12,350 bases of DNA from the NCBI GenBank assembly GCA_030152605.1, contig JASLJB010000221.1, forward strand, positions 1 through 12,350. The letters run 5' to 3'. Shown one piece after another: positions 1 to 6,846 of the stretch. Within the stretch, counting starts at the first letter, position 1. Every line of letters starts with the position of its first letter. The translations under genes and the position numbers were made by a program. The notes beneath the pieces are model-generated. The model had not been told where the DNA came from, searched no databases, and saw nothing but the letters and a program-made list of their open reading frames with translations. This stretch comes from Acinetobacter sp. (lineage in GTDB: Bacteria; Pseudomonadota; Gammaproteobacteria; Pseudomonadales; Moraxellaceae).

Positions 1-118
1 GAAAATCAGGTGGAAAGTTTTTTAAAAATGGCAATTCGTTCGATCCCGGATTGCCAAAAATCATGTCTATTTTATTGTGTCTTAATAAGGCATAAGTATA
101 GTCATGCACAGTTTTCAC
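1..118 (-). CDS. mdlC: Benzoylformate decarboxylase (ThDP enzyme), N-terminal fragment, cut by window edge
   Basis: Thirty-nine codons are visible, beginning at a GTG at 118 and running off the left edge. The peptide starts MKTVHDYTYALLRHNKID and continues with FGNPGSNELPFLKNFP. This aligns without gaps to my memory of the Pseudomonas putida MdlC N-terminus, and GNPGSNELPFL is characteristic of benzoylformate decarboxylases within the ThDP-dependent family. The family enzyme decarboxylates benzoylformate to benzaldehyde in the mandelate pathway, in the cytoplasm. The GTG is chosen because AAGGA lies 7 nt upstream (plus-strand 126-130) and the alignment begins there. The frame stays open for about 20 more codons upstream but has no ATG. 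A good promoter lies at 152-180. Another GNPGS-type ThDP enzyme, such as an acetolactate synthase-like protein, is possible because the catalytic part is outside the window. Confidence 0.82.
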   Translation of the reverse strand, partial: MKTVHDYTYALLRHNKIDMIFGNPGSNELPFLKNFPPDF

Positions 119-151
119 AATAAGATCCTTATATTGTGTGGCTTTATTCTC

Positions 152-180
152 ATCATATTTTTTATAGATCAGCGCTTCAA
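152..180 (-). promoter_or_regulatory. Sigma70-type promoter for the mdlC-like gene
   Basis: Reading the minus strand, TTGAAG (plus 175-180) is followed after exactly 17 bp by TATGAT (plus 152-157). This would place the transcription start near 145, giving a leader of about 27 nt before the GTG start at 118, with the ribosome binding site between. It is a pattern match only. The rest of the 119-374 gap between mdlC and the SulP gene holds AT-rich sequence with no convincing plus-strand promoter. Confidence 0.55.
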
Positions 181-374
181 ATGAATATCATCAATGATGG
201 CTTATCAGCCTGCTGCATAATGTTAAACCGGCAACTTATACTATTGCGTCGTATTCAACTCAGCATTCATGTCAGCATCAATTTGAGCGCCAAGCGCAGC
301 GTCGCTAAAATCAGCGCTGACTTTATATCGTTTTTTGTGCATAATAAATATTAAAATGTGATAAGCGAAAATAT

Positions 375-2120
375 ATGTCCTCTGATAGAGATCGTCTCGC
401 CCAGATATTTCCGGCATGGCGTTGGTTGAAAGGTTATCAATATTCAACATTTAAAGCAGATTTACTCTCGGCGTTGATCGTGATTGCGTTGTTGGTACCG
501 CAAGGCATGGCCTATGCTATCGTTGCCGGTTTACCGCCGATTACTGGTTTATATGCCAGTGTCTTGCCGATGATTATTTATGCCATGATCGGTGGCAGCC
601 CGACGCTGTCGATTGGGCCGGTGGCTTTAATCTCGATGATGACCTTTGCCACACTCAATCCTTTATTTGAGGTGGGTAGCAGTGAATATATCCAAGCGGC
701 CTGCTTACTGGCGGTCTTGGTTGGGCTAATCTCGTTGCTGTTTGGGGTATTAAGATTTGGCTTTCTGATTCGGATGATCAGTCATCCTGTGATTAAGAGC
801 TTTATTATCGCTTCGGCAGTCTTGATCGCCCTGAGCCAAGTCAAGTTGTTGTTCAATATCCCCCTCGAAATAGATAATCTCAGCAACTTCTTGATCAGTT
901 TGTCACAGCAGTTCCGAGAGATTCATTATCCCACGTTATTGCTCGGCATCATCGCGATTATATTTTTAGCATTTTCACCCAAGCTTTTTAAAACCCAACT
1001 ACTGGCTAAACTTTTGCCGCAGAAATTTCGCCTATTAATAGTCAAAGTGCTGCCGCTATTGATCATCTGTATTGCCCTGATCGTGATGCATTATTTTAAA
1101 TTGGCGGATTATGGTATTCAAACAGTAGGAGATATTCCGTCTGGTTTCCCACCGCTGCATATGCCGTATTGGTCTTGGGATTTAGTGCTGATGCTACTTC
1201 CCGGTGCTGGGATGATTGCGATGGTGAGTTTTGTCGAGTCGATTTCAATTGCCCAAGCCACGGCATTTCAAAACCGCAGTGAATTAAACAGTAACCAAGA
1301 ATTAGTGGCATTGGGTCTGGCCAATATCAGTGCCGGTCTCACCGCCTCTTTCCCCGTAACCGGCAGTTTATCGCGTACCGTAGTGAATGCAGATGCCGGT
1401 GCGCGAACACCATTATCTGGGGTGATCTCGTCGATATTTATCGTCATCGTCAGTCTGTATTTCACCGGACTGTTTCGAGAGCTGCCTTTGGCGATCTTGG
1501 CGGCCACGATTATGGTTTCGATCTGGAAACTGGTCGATATTAAACCCTTTATCGACACTTGGCGTTATTCCAAAGCCGATGGCATCGCGATGTGGATTAC
1601 CTTTTTCGCGGTGTTGTTTATTGATATTTCAACCGGACTGATCTTGGGGATTATCTCGACCTTCTTTTTACTGTTATGGCGCATTAGTCGTCCGCATATT
1701 GCGGTATTGGGTTTGGTGCAAGGTACAGAGCATTTTAGGAATATCAAACGCCATCAGGTGCTTACCCGCCCAGAAATGATTTCAATCCGTGTGGATGAGA
1801 GTTTAAACTTTTTTAATATTTATACCCTGAAAGAATTTATTATCCAGCAAGTCAGTGCCCATAGCGCACTCAAGCATGTAATCTTGAATTGCTCGAGTGT
1901 CAGTAATATCGACTTAAGTGCTTTGGAGACGCTTGAAGAAATTAATGCTGAACTGCGCAAGCTGGATATTCAATTGCATTTCTCTGAAGTCAAAGGTCCA
2001 GTCATGGATAAACTAAAGCAGTCACATTTAATGCAATCACTCAGTGGTCAAATATTCCTCACCCACTATCAAGCTGTGGCCAGCGTGCAACAGCATAACG
2101 ATGATGATGCGCAGATTTAA
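375..2120 (+). CDS. SulP (SLC26) family anion transporter with C-terminal STAS domain
   Basis: A 581-residue inner-membrane protein of normal SulP length. Residues about 28-90 carry the family signature, including ADLLSALIVIALLVPQGMAY and the GLPPITGLYAS stretch, followed by many hydrophobic segments to about residue 440. A cytoplasmic STAS domain covers roughly residues 460-570, with the typical core SSVSNIDLSALETLEEI near residue 506. SulP proteins move sulfate, bicarbonate, dicarboxylates or other anions, usually coupled to H+ or Na+. The substrate cannot be read from the sequence. The gene is divergent from an mdlC-like gene, so an aromatic-acid-related anion is conceivable but unproven. 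The ATG at 375 has only a weak purine-rich stretch (AAGCGA) upstream. Two hairpins and a terminator follow the stop codon. Confidence 0.93.
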   Translation: MSSDRDRLAQIFPAWRWLKGYQYSTFKADLLSALIVIALLVPQGMAYAIVAGLPPITGLYASVLPMIIYAMIGGSPTLSIGPVALISMMTFATLNPLFEVGSSEYIQAACLLAVLVGLISLLFGVLRFGFLIRMISHPVIKSFIIASAVLIALSQVKLLFNIPLEIDNLSNFLISLSQQFREIHYPTLLLGIIAIIFLAFSPKLFKTQLLAKLLPQKFRLLIVKVLPLLIICIALIVMHYFKLADYGIQTVGDIPSGFPPLHMPYWSWDLVLMLLPGAGMIAMVSFVESISIAQATAFQNRSELNSNQELVALGLANISAGLTASFPVTGSLSRTVVNADAGARTPLSGVISSIFIVIVSLYFTGLFRELPLAILAATIMVSIWKLVDIKPFIDTWRYSKADGIAMWITFFAVLFIDISTGLILGIISTFFLLLWRISRPHIAVLGLVQGTEHFRNIKRHQVLTRPEMISIRVDESLNFFNIYTLKEFIIQQVSAHSALKHVILNCSSVSNIDLSALETLEEINAELRKLDIQLHFSEVKGPVMDKLKQSHLMQSLSGQIFLTHYQAVASVQQHNDDDAQI

Positions 2121-2134
2121 GCAACTGCGCTATA

Positions 2135-2163
2135 TTGTCAAAAACAAAATTGACTTGTAGGAT
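2135..2163 (+). promoter_or_regulatory. Promoter-like -35/-10 pair downstream of sulP
   Basis: TTGTCA at 2135-2140 and TAGGAT at 2158-2163 are separated by 17 bp. The -35 matches the consensus at five of six positions and the -10 at four of six. Initiation would fall near 2170, in front of a hairpin and the terminator at 2233-2260. This is what suggests an independent short transcript. AT-rich DNA produces such matches by chance, so support is modest. Confidence 0.35.
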
Positions 2164-2180
2164 GTGGCGAGAGAAACATC
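2157..2180 (+). repeat. REP-like GTAG-headed palindrome
   Basis: GTAG at 2157-2160 is followed immediately by inverted arms GATGT (2161-2165) and ACATC (2176-2180) around a 10-nt loop. A GTAG tetranucleotide heading a short palindrome is the layout of bacterial REP elements. A second GTAG-headed palindrome on the minus strand lies before umuD (9669-9684), and both share the octamer TTGTAGGA. The two are otherwise dissimilar, so membership of one family is uncertain. Confidence 0.35.
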
Positions 2181-2260
2181 GTGATGCTGAAAGGATTCAG
2201 CATGAATAATTTTGATATTGCTTTGTATGCTCGCGCTGCGCTGATTTTGCAGCGCTTTTT
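2170..2260 (+). ncRNA. Candidate small RNA in the sulP-sstT gap
   Basis: About 90 nt lie between the predicted start near 2170 and the U-tract at 2256-2260. The stretch contains a perfect 8-bp hairpin, ATGCTGAA / TTCAGCAT (2184-2191 and 2196-2203, loop AGGA). An A/U-rich single-stranded linker with AATAATTTT follows, then a GC-rich terminator stem. Promoter, hairpin, A/U-rich linker and intrinsic terminator is the layout of an Hfq-type small RNA. No known family was recognised. The alternative is that these are the 3' untranslated hairpins and terminator of the sulP message. Confidence 0.35.
2233..2260 (+). terminator. Rho-independent terminator after sulP / candidate sRNA
   Basis: The left arm GCGCTGC (2233-2239) pairs perfectly with GCAGCGC (2249-2255) across a 9-nt loop. 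An overlapping 6-bp register (2238-2243 with 2250-2255) shares the same right arm. Five T residues follow directly (2256-2260). It lies 113 nt after the sulP stop codon, which is far for a simple terminator. Confidence 0.75.
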
Positions 2261-2341
2261 GGCGAATAATTGTGCTTTGTTCTATTTGGTGATTTTAAAA
2301 AATGATTGTTTTTAAATCGCTTAGGAACTCTATGGAAATAG

Positions 2342-2372
2342 TTTATTCAAAATAAAAATTTACGTATAGAAT
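2342..2372 (+). promoter_or_regulatory. Possible sstT promoter
   Basis: TAGAAT at 2367-2372 is a plausible -10 element, with T-rich but weak -35 candidates (TTTATT or TATTCA) at 2342-2349. Initiation near 2379 would give a leader of about 40 nt to the ATG at 2418. Upstream, an A/T hairpin GATTTTAAAAAA...TTTTTAAATC (2291-2318) is the only other structure between the terminator and this site. Confidence 0.35.
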
Positions 2373-2417
2373 AGCCGCTTATTTTTGTTTTTTCCTGATA
2401 AGGTTTATGGCTCGATT

Positions 2418-3614
2418 ATGTTCTCAGCCCTGACACATCTTAGTCTCGTGACCCGCATTCTCCTCGCCATTATTATTGGTGCGGCTGTCGCACGCCTCTT
2501 TCCCCAAGCTGCACCTTACGTCAGTCTATTGGGTGATTTATTTATTAAAGCACTTAAATCTGTTGCACCGATCTTGGTGTTTGTTTTAGTGCTGTCCTCT
2601 ATTGCCAATTTTAAAGTCAGCCACGAAGCCAAAAATCTCAAACCTATTTTAGCCTTGTATGGCGTAGGCATGTTATTTGCCGCATTAAGTGCCGTTGCGG
2701 CGAGTTTGTTATTTCCAAGCAGTCTGATTTTAAATATTGCACCGGATACCAATCTGCAAGCGCCGACTCATGTCGCAGAAATATTAAAAAATCTATTGCT
2801 GAGTTTTGTGGCCAACCCGGTGACTGCGATTAGTGAAGCAAACTTTATTGGTATTTTGGCTTGGGCAGTCGGTTTAGGGATTGCACTACGTCATAGTGCG
2901 GATACGACCAAGCAAGTCATTTCTGATTTCTCAGATGCGATTAACTATATTATTAAAATCGTGATTAACCTTGCCCCGATCGGGATCTTTGGTTTAGTGG
3001 TGGTGACCTTTGCCCAAGCCGGTTTAACCACCTTGGCTAAATATGCCCATCTGATCTTGGTTTTAGTCGGCACCATGCTGTTTGTTGCTTTGGTGGTGAA
3101 TCCTATTTTGGTCGCCATCGTCATGCGTCAAAACCCGTATCCATTGGTGATCACCTGTCTCAAAGAAAGTGGCATTACCGCGTTCTTTACTCGAAGTTCT
3201 GCGGCAAATATTCCAGTCAATTTGGAATTGGCCAAACGTTTAGGCGTGAATGAAACTATCGCTGGCGTGACTATTCCCCTCGGTGCCACCATTAATATGG
3301 CTGGTGCGGCAGTGACGATTACCATCCTGACTTTAGCTGCAGTGAATACCTTGGGGATTCAAGTCAGCCTAGCGACCATGATTATCTTGTCGGTGGTTTC
3401 AGTGGTCACGGCCTGTGGTGCTTCGGGTGTTGCTGGCGGTTCATTATTACTGATCCCTGTGGCCTGTGGTTTGTTTATGATCCCGACTGAAATCGCCATG
3501 CAAGTGGTTGCGATCGGAATGGTGATCGGTGTGATCCAAGACTCCGCGGAAACGGCATTAAACTCATCGACCGATGTTTTATTCACCTCAGCTGTTTCCT
3601 TGTCTAAAAAGTAA
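2418..3614 (+). CDS. sstT: Na+/serine-threonine symporter SstT
   Basis: A 398-residue inner-membrane protein of the dicarboxylate/amino acid:cation symporter family that imports serine and threonine with Na+. It tracks E. coli SstT as remembered: LFIKALKSVAPILVFVLVLSS near the N-terminus, AFFTRSSAANIPVN at about 255-268 (the serine-rich re-entrant loop), GATINMAGAA at about 289-298, GASGVAGGSLLLIPVA, and NSSTDVLFT near the C-terminus. These motifs form the substrate and Na+ sites in the family. I chose the ATG at 2418 because its product matches the family N-terminus. An in-frame TTG at 2385 would add 11 residues, and neither start has a clear ribosome binding site (AAGG near 2400 is 14 nt from the ATG). 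The DUF1275 gene starts 35 bp downstream, so cotranscription is possible. Confidence 0.93.
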   Translation: MFSALTHLSLVTRILLAIIIGAAVARLFPQAAPYVSLLGDLFIKALKSVAPILVFVLVLSSIANFKVSHEAKNLKPILALYGVGMLFAALSAVAASLLFPSSLILNIAPDTNLQAPTHVAEILKNLLLSFVANPVTAISEANFIGILAWAVGLGIALRHSADTTKQVISDFSDAINYIIKIVINLAPIGIFGLVVVTFAQAGLTTLAKYAHLILVLVGTMLFVALVVNPILVAIVMRQNPYPLVITCLKESGITAFFTRSSAANIPVNLELAKRLGVNETIAGVTIPLGATINMAGAAVTITILTLAAVNTLGIQVSLATMIILSVVSVVTACGASGVAGGSLLLIPVACGLFMIPTEIAMQVVAIGMVIGVIQDSAETALNSSTDVLFTSAVSLSKK

Positions 3615-3649
3615 TATACTGAATAGGTAAGTTTTTTTTAGATAGAGTT

Positions 3650-4327
3650 ATGCCAATACAACGTTTACCCCTCTGGATTCATGCGGCTGCATTTATGCTG
3701 GCCATGAATGCAGGCATGATTAATGTATTGGGGCTGTTTAGTTTACTGCACCAGTCGGTATCGCATATGACCGGAAACGTCAGCCTCATGGCCGATGCGC
3801 TGGTGCACATGCAATACCAACAGGTGCTATTTTTATGTCTGATCGTATTAAGTTTTGTGTTGGGTTCGAGTTATAGTGGATTTATTCTAGGCAATAGCCA
3901 CGTTCAACTCAGCCAACGTTACGGTCTGCCCTTGAGTTTAATGACGATTTTCATCGTCATCTGCTGGTATTTCGTCCCAGACTATCCTCGTTATGCATTG
4001 CTCTGGGCATCCGCCGCAATGGGGATTCAAAACGCCATGGTCAGCCATTATAAAGGCGCCATTCTGCGTACCACACATTTATCTGGTGTACTCACCGACT
4101 TAGGGTTGGCGATCGGCTATAAACTCCGAGGTCTGCATGTAGATCCAAAACGGGTTGTACTGCATCTCATGATCTTTCTGGGTTTTTTGCTCGGTGGTTT
4201 AATCGCATCCCTGATCTATCCGTATTTAAAATTTCAAGCCTTCCTGATTCCGGCAGGATTAAGTTTAATCCTGTGTGTGATATATTGGATCGCTTACTTT
4301 GGCCTATTCCCTTTTTCAAAAAAGTAA
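3650..4327 (+). CDS. DUF1275 (YoaK-type) membrane protein
   Basis: A 225-residue, very hydrophobic protein with about six to seven membrane segments. The early conserved region AGMINVLGLF...SHMTGNVSLMADAL (residues about 21-50) and GIQNAMVSHYKGAILRTTHLSG (about 125-147) are the signatures of DUF1275. No biochemical function is established for the family; a transport role is often suspected. It lies 35 bp after sstT and 23 bp before the DUF2058 gene on the same strand, so the three may be cotranscribed. Upstream of the ATG is only a weak AGAG. Confidence 0.85.
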   Translation: MPIQRLPLWIHAAAFMLAMNAGMINVLGLFSLLHQSVSHMTGNVSLMADALVHMQYQQVLFLCLIVLSFVLGSSYSGFILGNSHVQLSQRYGLPLSLMTIFIVICWYFVPDYPRYALLWASAAMGIQNAMVSHYKGAILRTTHLSGVLTDLGLAIGYKLRGLHVDPKRVVLHLMIFLGFLLGGLIASLIYPYLKFQAFLIPAGLSLILCVIYWIAYFGLFPFSKK

Positions 4328-4350
4328 TTTCTGCAAGTTGAGTTGTCATT

Positions 4351-4887
4351 ATGGTTAAAAATGCATTGCAAGCCCAGTTGTTAAAAGCCGGTCTGGTCGA
4401 TAATAAAAAAGCAAAAAAATTGTCGAAGCAAGCACAACATGAGCATCGCACCGGTCAGAGCAACGAAGCAGAATTAAAAGCCAAGATCGAACAAGATCTT
4501 AAACAGAAAACCCTCAAAGATCAGTCGCTCGATCTCGAAAAGAAACGCATCCTCGATCAGAAAGCGCTGAAGGCCTCGATTATCCAAATGATCGGCCAGC
4601 ATAAAATCACCGATACTAATGGTGATGTGACCTATCAGTTTATTGATGATGCCAAGATTAAAAAGATCTATATCAATCAGCAAATTTATAATGCTTTGGT
4701 ATCAGGAAGCTTGGTCATCGCCAAAGATCTCGATCGTTATGCGGTCTTGCCGAAGGCATTGGCTGAACGGATCAATGAAAAAATGCAGGGCTTTATCATC
4801 GTGGATAACTCAGAGAAAAATGACCAAGTCACCGATGAAGAAGATCCGTATGCAGCTTATGTGATTCCTGATGATTTGATGTGGTAA
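4351..4887 (+). CDS. yaiL: DUF2058 (YaiL-like) protein
   Basis: A 178-residue soluble protein that opens NALQAQLLKAGLVDNKKAKK, the hallmark start of DUF2058 proteins, which in E. coli is YaiL. Residues about 18-75 are very rich in Lys, Gln and Glu and probably form a charged helix or coiled coil. The remainder is a compact domain ending in an acidic stretch (DEEDPYAAYVIPDDLMW). Family members are reported as nucleoid- or nucleic-acid-associated in some annotations, but no function is established and none is claimed here. No signal peptide is seen. It is the last gene of the sstT-DUF1275-DUF2058 run, with a strong terminator 40 bp downstream. Confidence 0.85.
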   Translation: MVKNALQAQLLKAGLVDNKKAKKLSKQAQHEHRTGQSNEAELKAKIEQDLKQKTLKDQSLDLEKKRILDQKALKASIIQMIGQHKITDTNGDVTYQFIDDAKIKKIYINQQIYNALVSGSLVIAKDLDRYAVLPKALAERINEKMQGFIIVDNSEKNDQVTDEEDPYAAYVIPDDLMW

Positions 4888-4926
4888 GTCACCACGCACA
4901 TCGCGAGCCGTTGTCAGCCAATTCTC

Positions 4927-4957
4927 AAAACCAGTCTGTCTAAGACTGGTTTTTTTT
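4927..4957. terminator. Bidirectional rho-independent terminator
   Basis: A stem AACCAGTCT (4929-4937) / AGACTGGTT (4943-4951) has nine perfect pairs, extendable by A-T pairs, with a 5-nt loop. On the plus strand it runs into a T-tract to 4957. On the minus strand it ends in a short T run, so it can also serve the convergent LysE-type gene. The remaining sequence to 5078 holds nothing recognisable. Confidence 0.88.
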
Positions 4958-5078
4958 GCCTGATTTATAGACGTATCCGCTTAAAATCGCCTTATATATC
5001 AAGATTAGACCCACATTGTCACGCTACTGTCATTACATTGAGTGCGTACTGCGATCTAGCTCTCTGCACTTTGGCGGA

Positions 5079-5690
5079 TTAACTTCGCCCAAGATTGAGC
5101 AACAGCATGCCGCCTAAAGCAATTAATACCCCACCAATCAGCCGATTCAGCAGGCGTTGTTGGGCTAGAATTCTGTCACGTAATTTAGGCGTGGAAATGA
5201 GATCAGCCACGGCGACAAACCACAATAAATGCGCCAAAGAGATGAAACTGCCAAAGCCAATCAGTCCCCAAACCGTGATTTGCATCGAGATAAGTTGGGT
5301 CATGAGGCTGATCACAAACAGCGCTGTTTTGGGATTGAGTGCATTGGTCAGCACACCATTGTGAAAAGAAGCGCGCATCGACACCACGACATGCGGATCA
5401 TGTGTTTGGATTAAAGGTTGGCGTATGGTCTGATAGCCGATATAAATCAAATACATCGCGCCAGCAAGAGTTAAAAACTGCAGCAATTGTGGCAAAGCAC
5501 GCATGGCAAAGTGAATCAAGACACTGGCATACATCACATGAATCCAAACCCCGAGCGCAATCCCACATGCACAGGCCAAGCCATGAGATCGACCATACAA
5601 ATAGCTGTTGCGCGTGACGATAGCAAAATCAGCCCCCGGACTGATGACGGCCAATAGTGTAATCAGGATCAGTGGAATAAGTTCATTCAT
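5079..5690 (-). CDS. LysE/RhtB-family amino-acid exporter
   Basis: A 203-residue inner-membrane protein with the family layout of about six hydrophobic segments. The first segment carries ISPGADFAIVTRNS (residues about 16-29), matching the SPGP(D/N) motif of LysE/RhtB translocators with Ala in place of the second Pro. GAMYLIYIGYQTIRQP (about 77-92) and ALNPKTALFVISL (about 117-129) are also typical. Such proteins export amino acids or derivatives; the substrate here is unknown. The gene is divergent from a LysR regulator, a classic exporter-regulator pair like lysE-lysG, so control by that regulator is a reasonable inference. The ATG at 5690 has only a weak purine-rich ribosome binding site (GATAAAG directly upstream). 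Confidence 0.88.
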   Translation of the reverse strand: MNELIPLILITLLAVISPGADFAIVTRNSYLYGRSHGLACACGIALGVWIHVMYASVLIHFAMRALPQLLQFLTLAGAMYLIYIGYQTIRQPLIQTHDPHVVVSMRASFHNGVLTNALNPKTALFVISLMTQLISMQITVWGLIGFGSFISLAHLLWFVAVADLISTPKLRDRILAQQRLLNRLIGGVLIALGGMLLLNLGRS

Positions 5691-5739
5691 CTTTATCAGA
5701 TCGAAGTGGAATTAGACGCAAGTTTTAACTGAATTCACG

Positions 5740-5769
5740 TTCAAGAACAGCGCGTTTTTCTCTAGTATA
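5740..5769. promoter_or_regulatory. Overlapping divergent promoter elements, lysE-type / lysR
   Basis: On the plus strand, TTCAAG (5740-5745) and TAGTAT (5763-5768) are 17 bp apart and would start a lysR message near 5775, upstream of the ATG at 5805. On the minus strand, TATACT (plus 5764-5769) is a good -10 for the exporter gene but lacks a good -35. The two -10 elements overlap almost completely, so one bound regulator could affect both. No clear T-N11-A dyad was found. Confidence 0.35.
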
Positions 5770-5804
5770 TGCTTGAGTTTTTGGAATACTTCGCGAGCGT
5801 TATT

Positions 5805-6758
5805 ATGATTGAACGACTCAACCTGAATGCATTTAAGTTTTTTTATTTTGTGGCGCAGTGCGGCAGTATCACCCAAGCCGCGGAAATCCTCTGTGTTACA
5901 CAAGGTGCGGTCAGTAAACAAATACAAGCCCTTGAACAACGCCTTAACTTAACTTTGTTTTTGCGCAGCCATAAAAAAATGACCCTCACCATGGAGGGAC
6001 AACAACTGTATAGCACCTGCCAACAGATCTTTGAGCTCCTCGATCAACGCTTGATCCAACTGCAACAAACACCGCTGCAAGCGATGCCCCTAGCGGTGTC
6101 TTGTGAGCCAACCTTGGCGATGAAATGGTTGATACCTCGGCTTGCAGATTTCCAGCAACGCTACCCAAGTATTGAGATCAGTTTATTGACCGCAGGCGGT
6201 GCCGTCGATTGGCAGAAACATCCGATTGATCTGGCCTTGCGGCGTGATGATTTTGAATTTTCGCCACATCTTTATGCTGAAAAAATTGCAGCGGAATATA
6301 TGCTCTGTGTCAGCAAGCCCGATGCAAGCGCATCTGCGCGGACGCGGCTGCAAGCATCGCAATTCTTTGTATCGAGTGCCACCACTCAGCCTGATCAGAC
6401 TGTTTTTGTGTCGAGTTCTCGGCCATCGATCTGGCAAGACTTTAATCAGCAGCTCAGCAATCGCAATTTGGCGATCCAACTCAAGCCCAAAAGCCTGCAG
6501 CATTTTTATCTCTGCCTAGAAAGTAGTTTGGCCGGACTCGGTGCCAGTATTGCGTCGATTTACATGCTCGAAAAAGAACTACAACATCATATGTTACAAG
6601 CGCGCTGTCCAATCTATGCCGACCAGTCGAGCTACTATTTACTCAGCGCACTCCCCTTTGAACAAGATCCACGCAAAATTTGTTTTAAAAACTGGCTAAT
6701 AGAGCAGATGCAACTCACTTCACACCACATTTTAAATACTTTTCAAGTAAAGTCTTGA
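5805..6758 (+). CDS. LysR-family transcriptional regulator, divergent from the exporter
   Basis: A 317-residue protein of normal LysR length. Residues about 3-60 form the winged helix-turn-helix, with AAEILCVTQGAVSKQIQALE in the recognition region (about 25-44) and a wing around LFLRSHKKMTLT. The rest is the periplasmic-binding-like effector domain, including CEPTLAMKWLIPRLADFQ and DLALRRDDFE, in the style of GcvA-type regulators. It probably controls the divergent LysE-type exporter, sensing the exported metabolite, as in the LysG-LysE system. I chose the ATG at 5805 because it gives the usual short N-terminus before LNLNAFKFFYFVA. An upstream in-frame ATG at 5769 would add 12 residues and would lie at or before the predicted transcription start. 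There is a weak GCGAGCG upstream of 5805. Confidence 0.9.
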   Translation: MIERLNLNAFKFFYFVAQCGSITQAAEILCVTQGAVSKQIQALEQRLNLTLFLRSHKKMTLTMEGQQLYSTCQQIFELLDQRLIQLQQTPLQAMPLAVSCEPTLAMKWLIPRLADFQQRYPSIEISLLTAGGAVDWQKHPIDLALRRDDFEFSPHLYAEKIAAEYMLCVSKPDASASARTRLQASQFFVSSATTQPDQTVFVSSSRPSIWQDFNQQLSNRNLAIQLKPKSLQHFYLCLESSLAGLGASIASIYMLEKELQHHMLQARCPIYADQSSYYLLSALPFEQDPRKICFKNWLIEQMQLTSHHILNTFQVKS

Positions 6759-6792
6759 ACTTATAATGTATGCAAAAAGTGTCTTATAAGTT
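6758..6792. promoter_or_regulatory. Inverted repeat with TATAAT, upstream of the mechanosensitive channel gene
   Basis: Perfect 9-bp arms AACTTATAA (6758-6766) and TTATAAGTT (6784-6792) are separated by 17 bp. A consensus TATAAT (6762-6767) overlaps the left arm, with only a weak T-rich -35 around 6739-6745. Initiation near 6774 would give a leader of about 70 nt for ybdG. The dyad could be an operator over the start site; the low-GC arms make a terminator unlikely. The left arm begins at the last base of the lysR stop codon. Confidence 0.4.
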
Positions 6793-6846
6793 AAATGGCG
6801 CTCATTTTTAATAAAATCACCTTTAACCTTAATTTGGAGTTTTTCG

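Noticed and set aside
241..342. Minus-strand 33-codon reading frame (or a 69-codon version starting at 450 inside sulP) in the mdlC-sulP gap.
   Set aside because: There is no ribosome binding site before either start, no recognisable domain, and the longer version overlaps the sulP start. Kept only as unexplained sequence.
2109..2130. GCGCAG / CTGCGC dyad spanning the sulP stop codon as a terminator.
   Set aside because: The 6-bp stem has a 10-nt loop and no T-tract. The real terminator is at 2233-2260.
2385..2417. TTG start extending SstT by 11 residues.
   Set aside because: It has no ribosome binding site and the added residues do not resemble family N-termini. The ATG at 2418 fits better.
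5769..5804. Upstream ATG for the LysR regulator.
   Set aside because: It overlaps the -10 region and adds 12 residues before the normal LysR start. The ATG at 5805 gives the standard N-terminus.
6183..6519. Two opposite-strand 106-codon frames inside the LysR gene.
   Set aside because: They are shadows of a well-supported regulator and their translations are rich in Cys, Arg and Trp without any domain.
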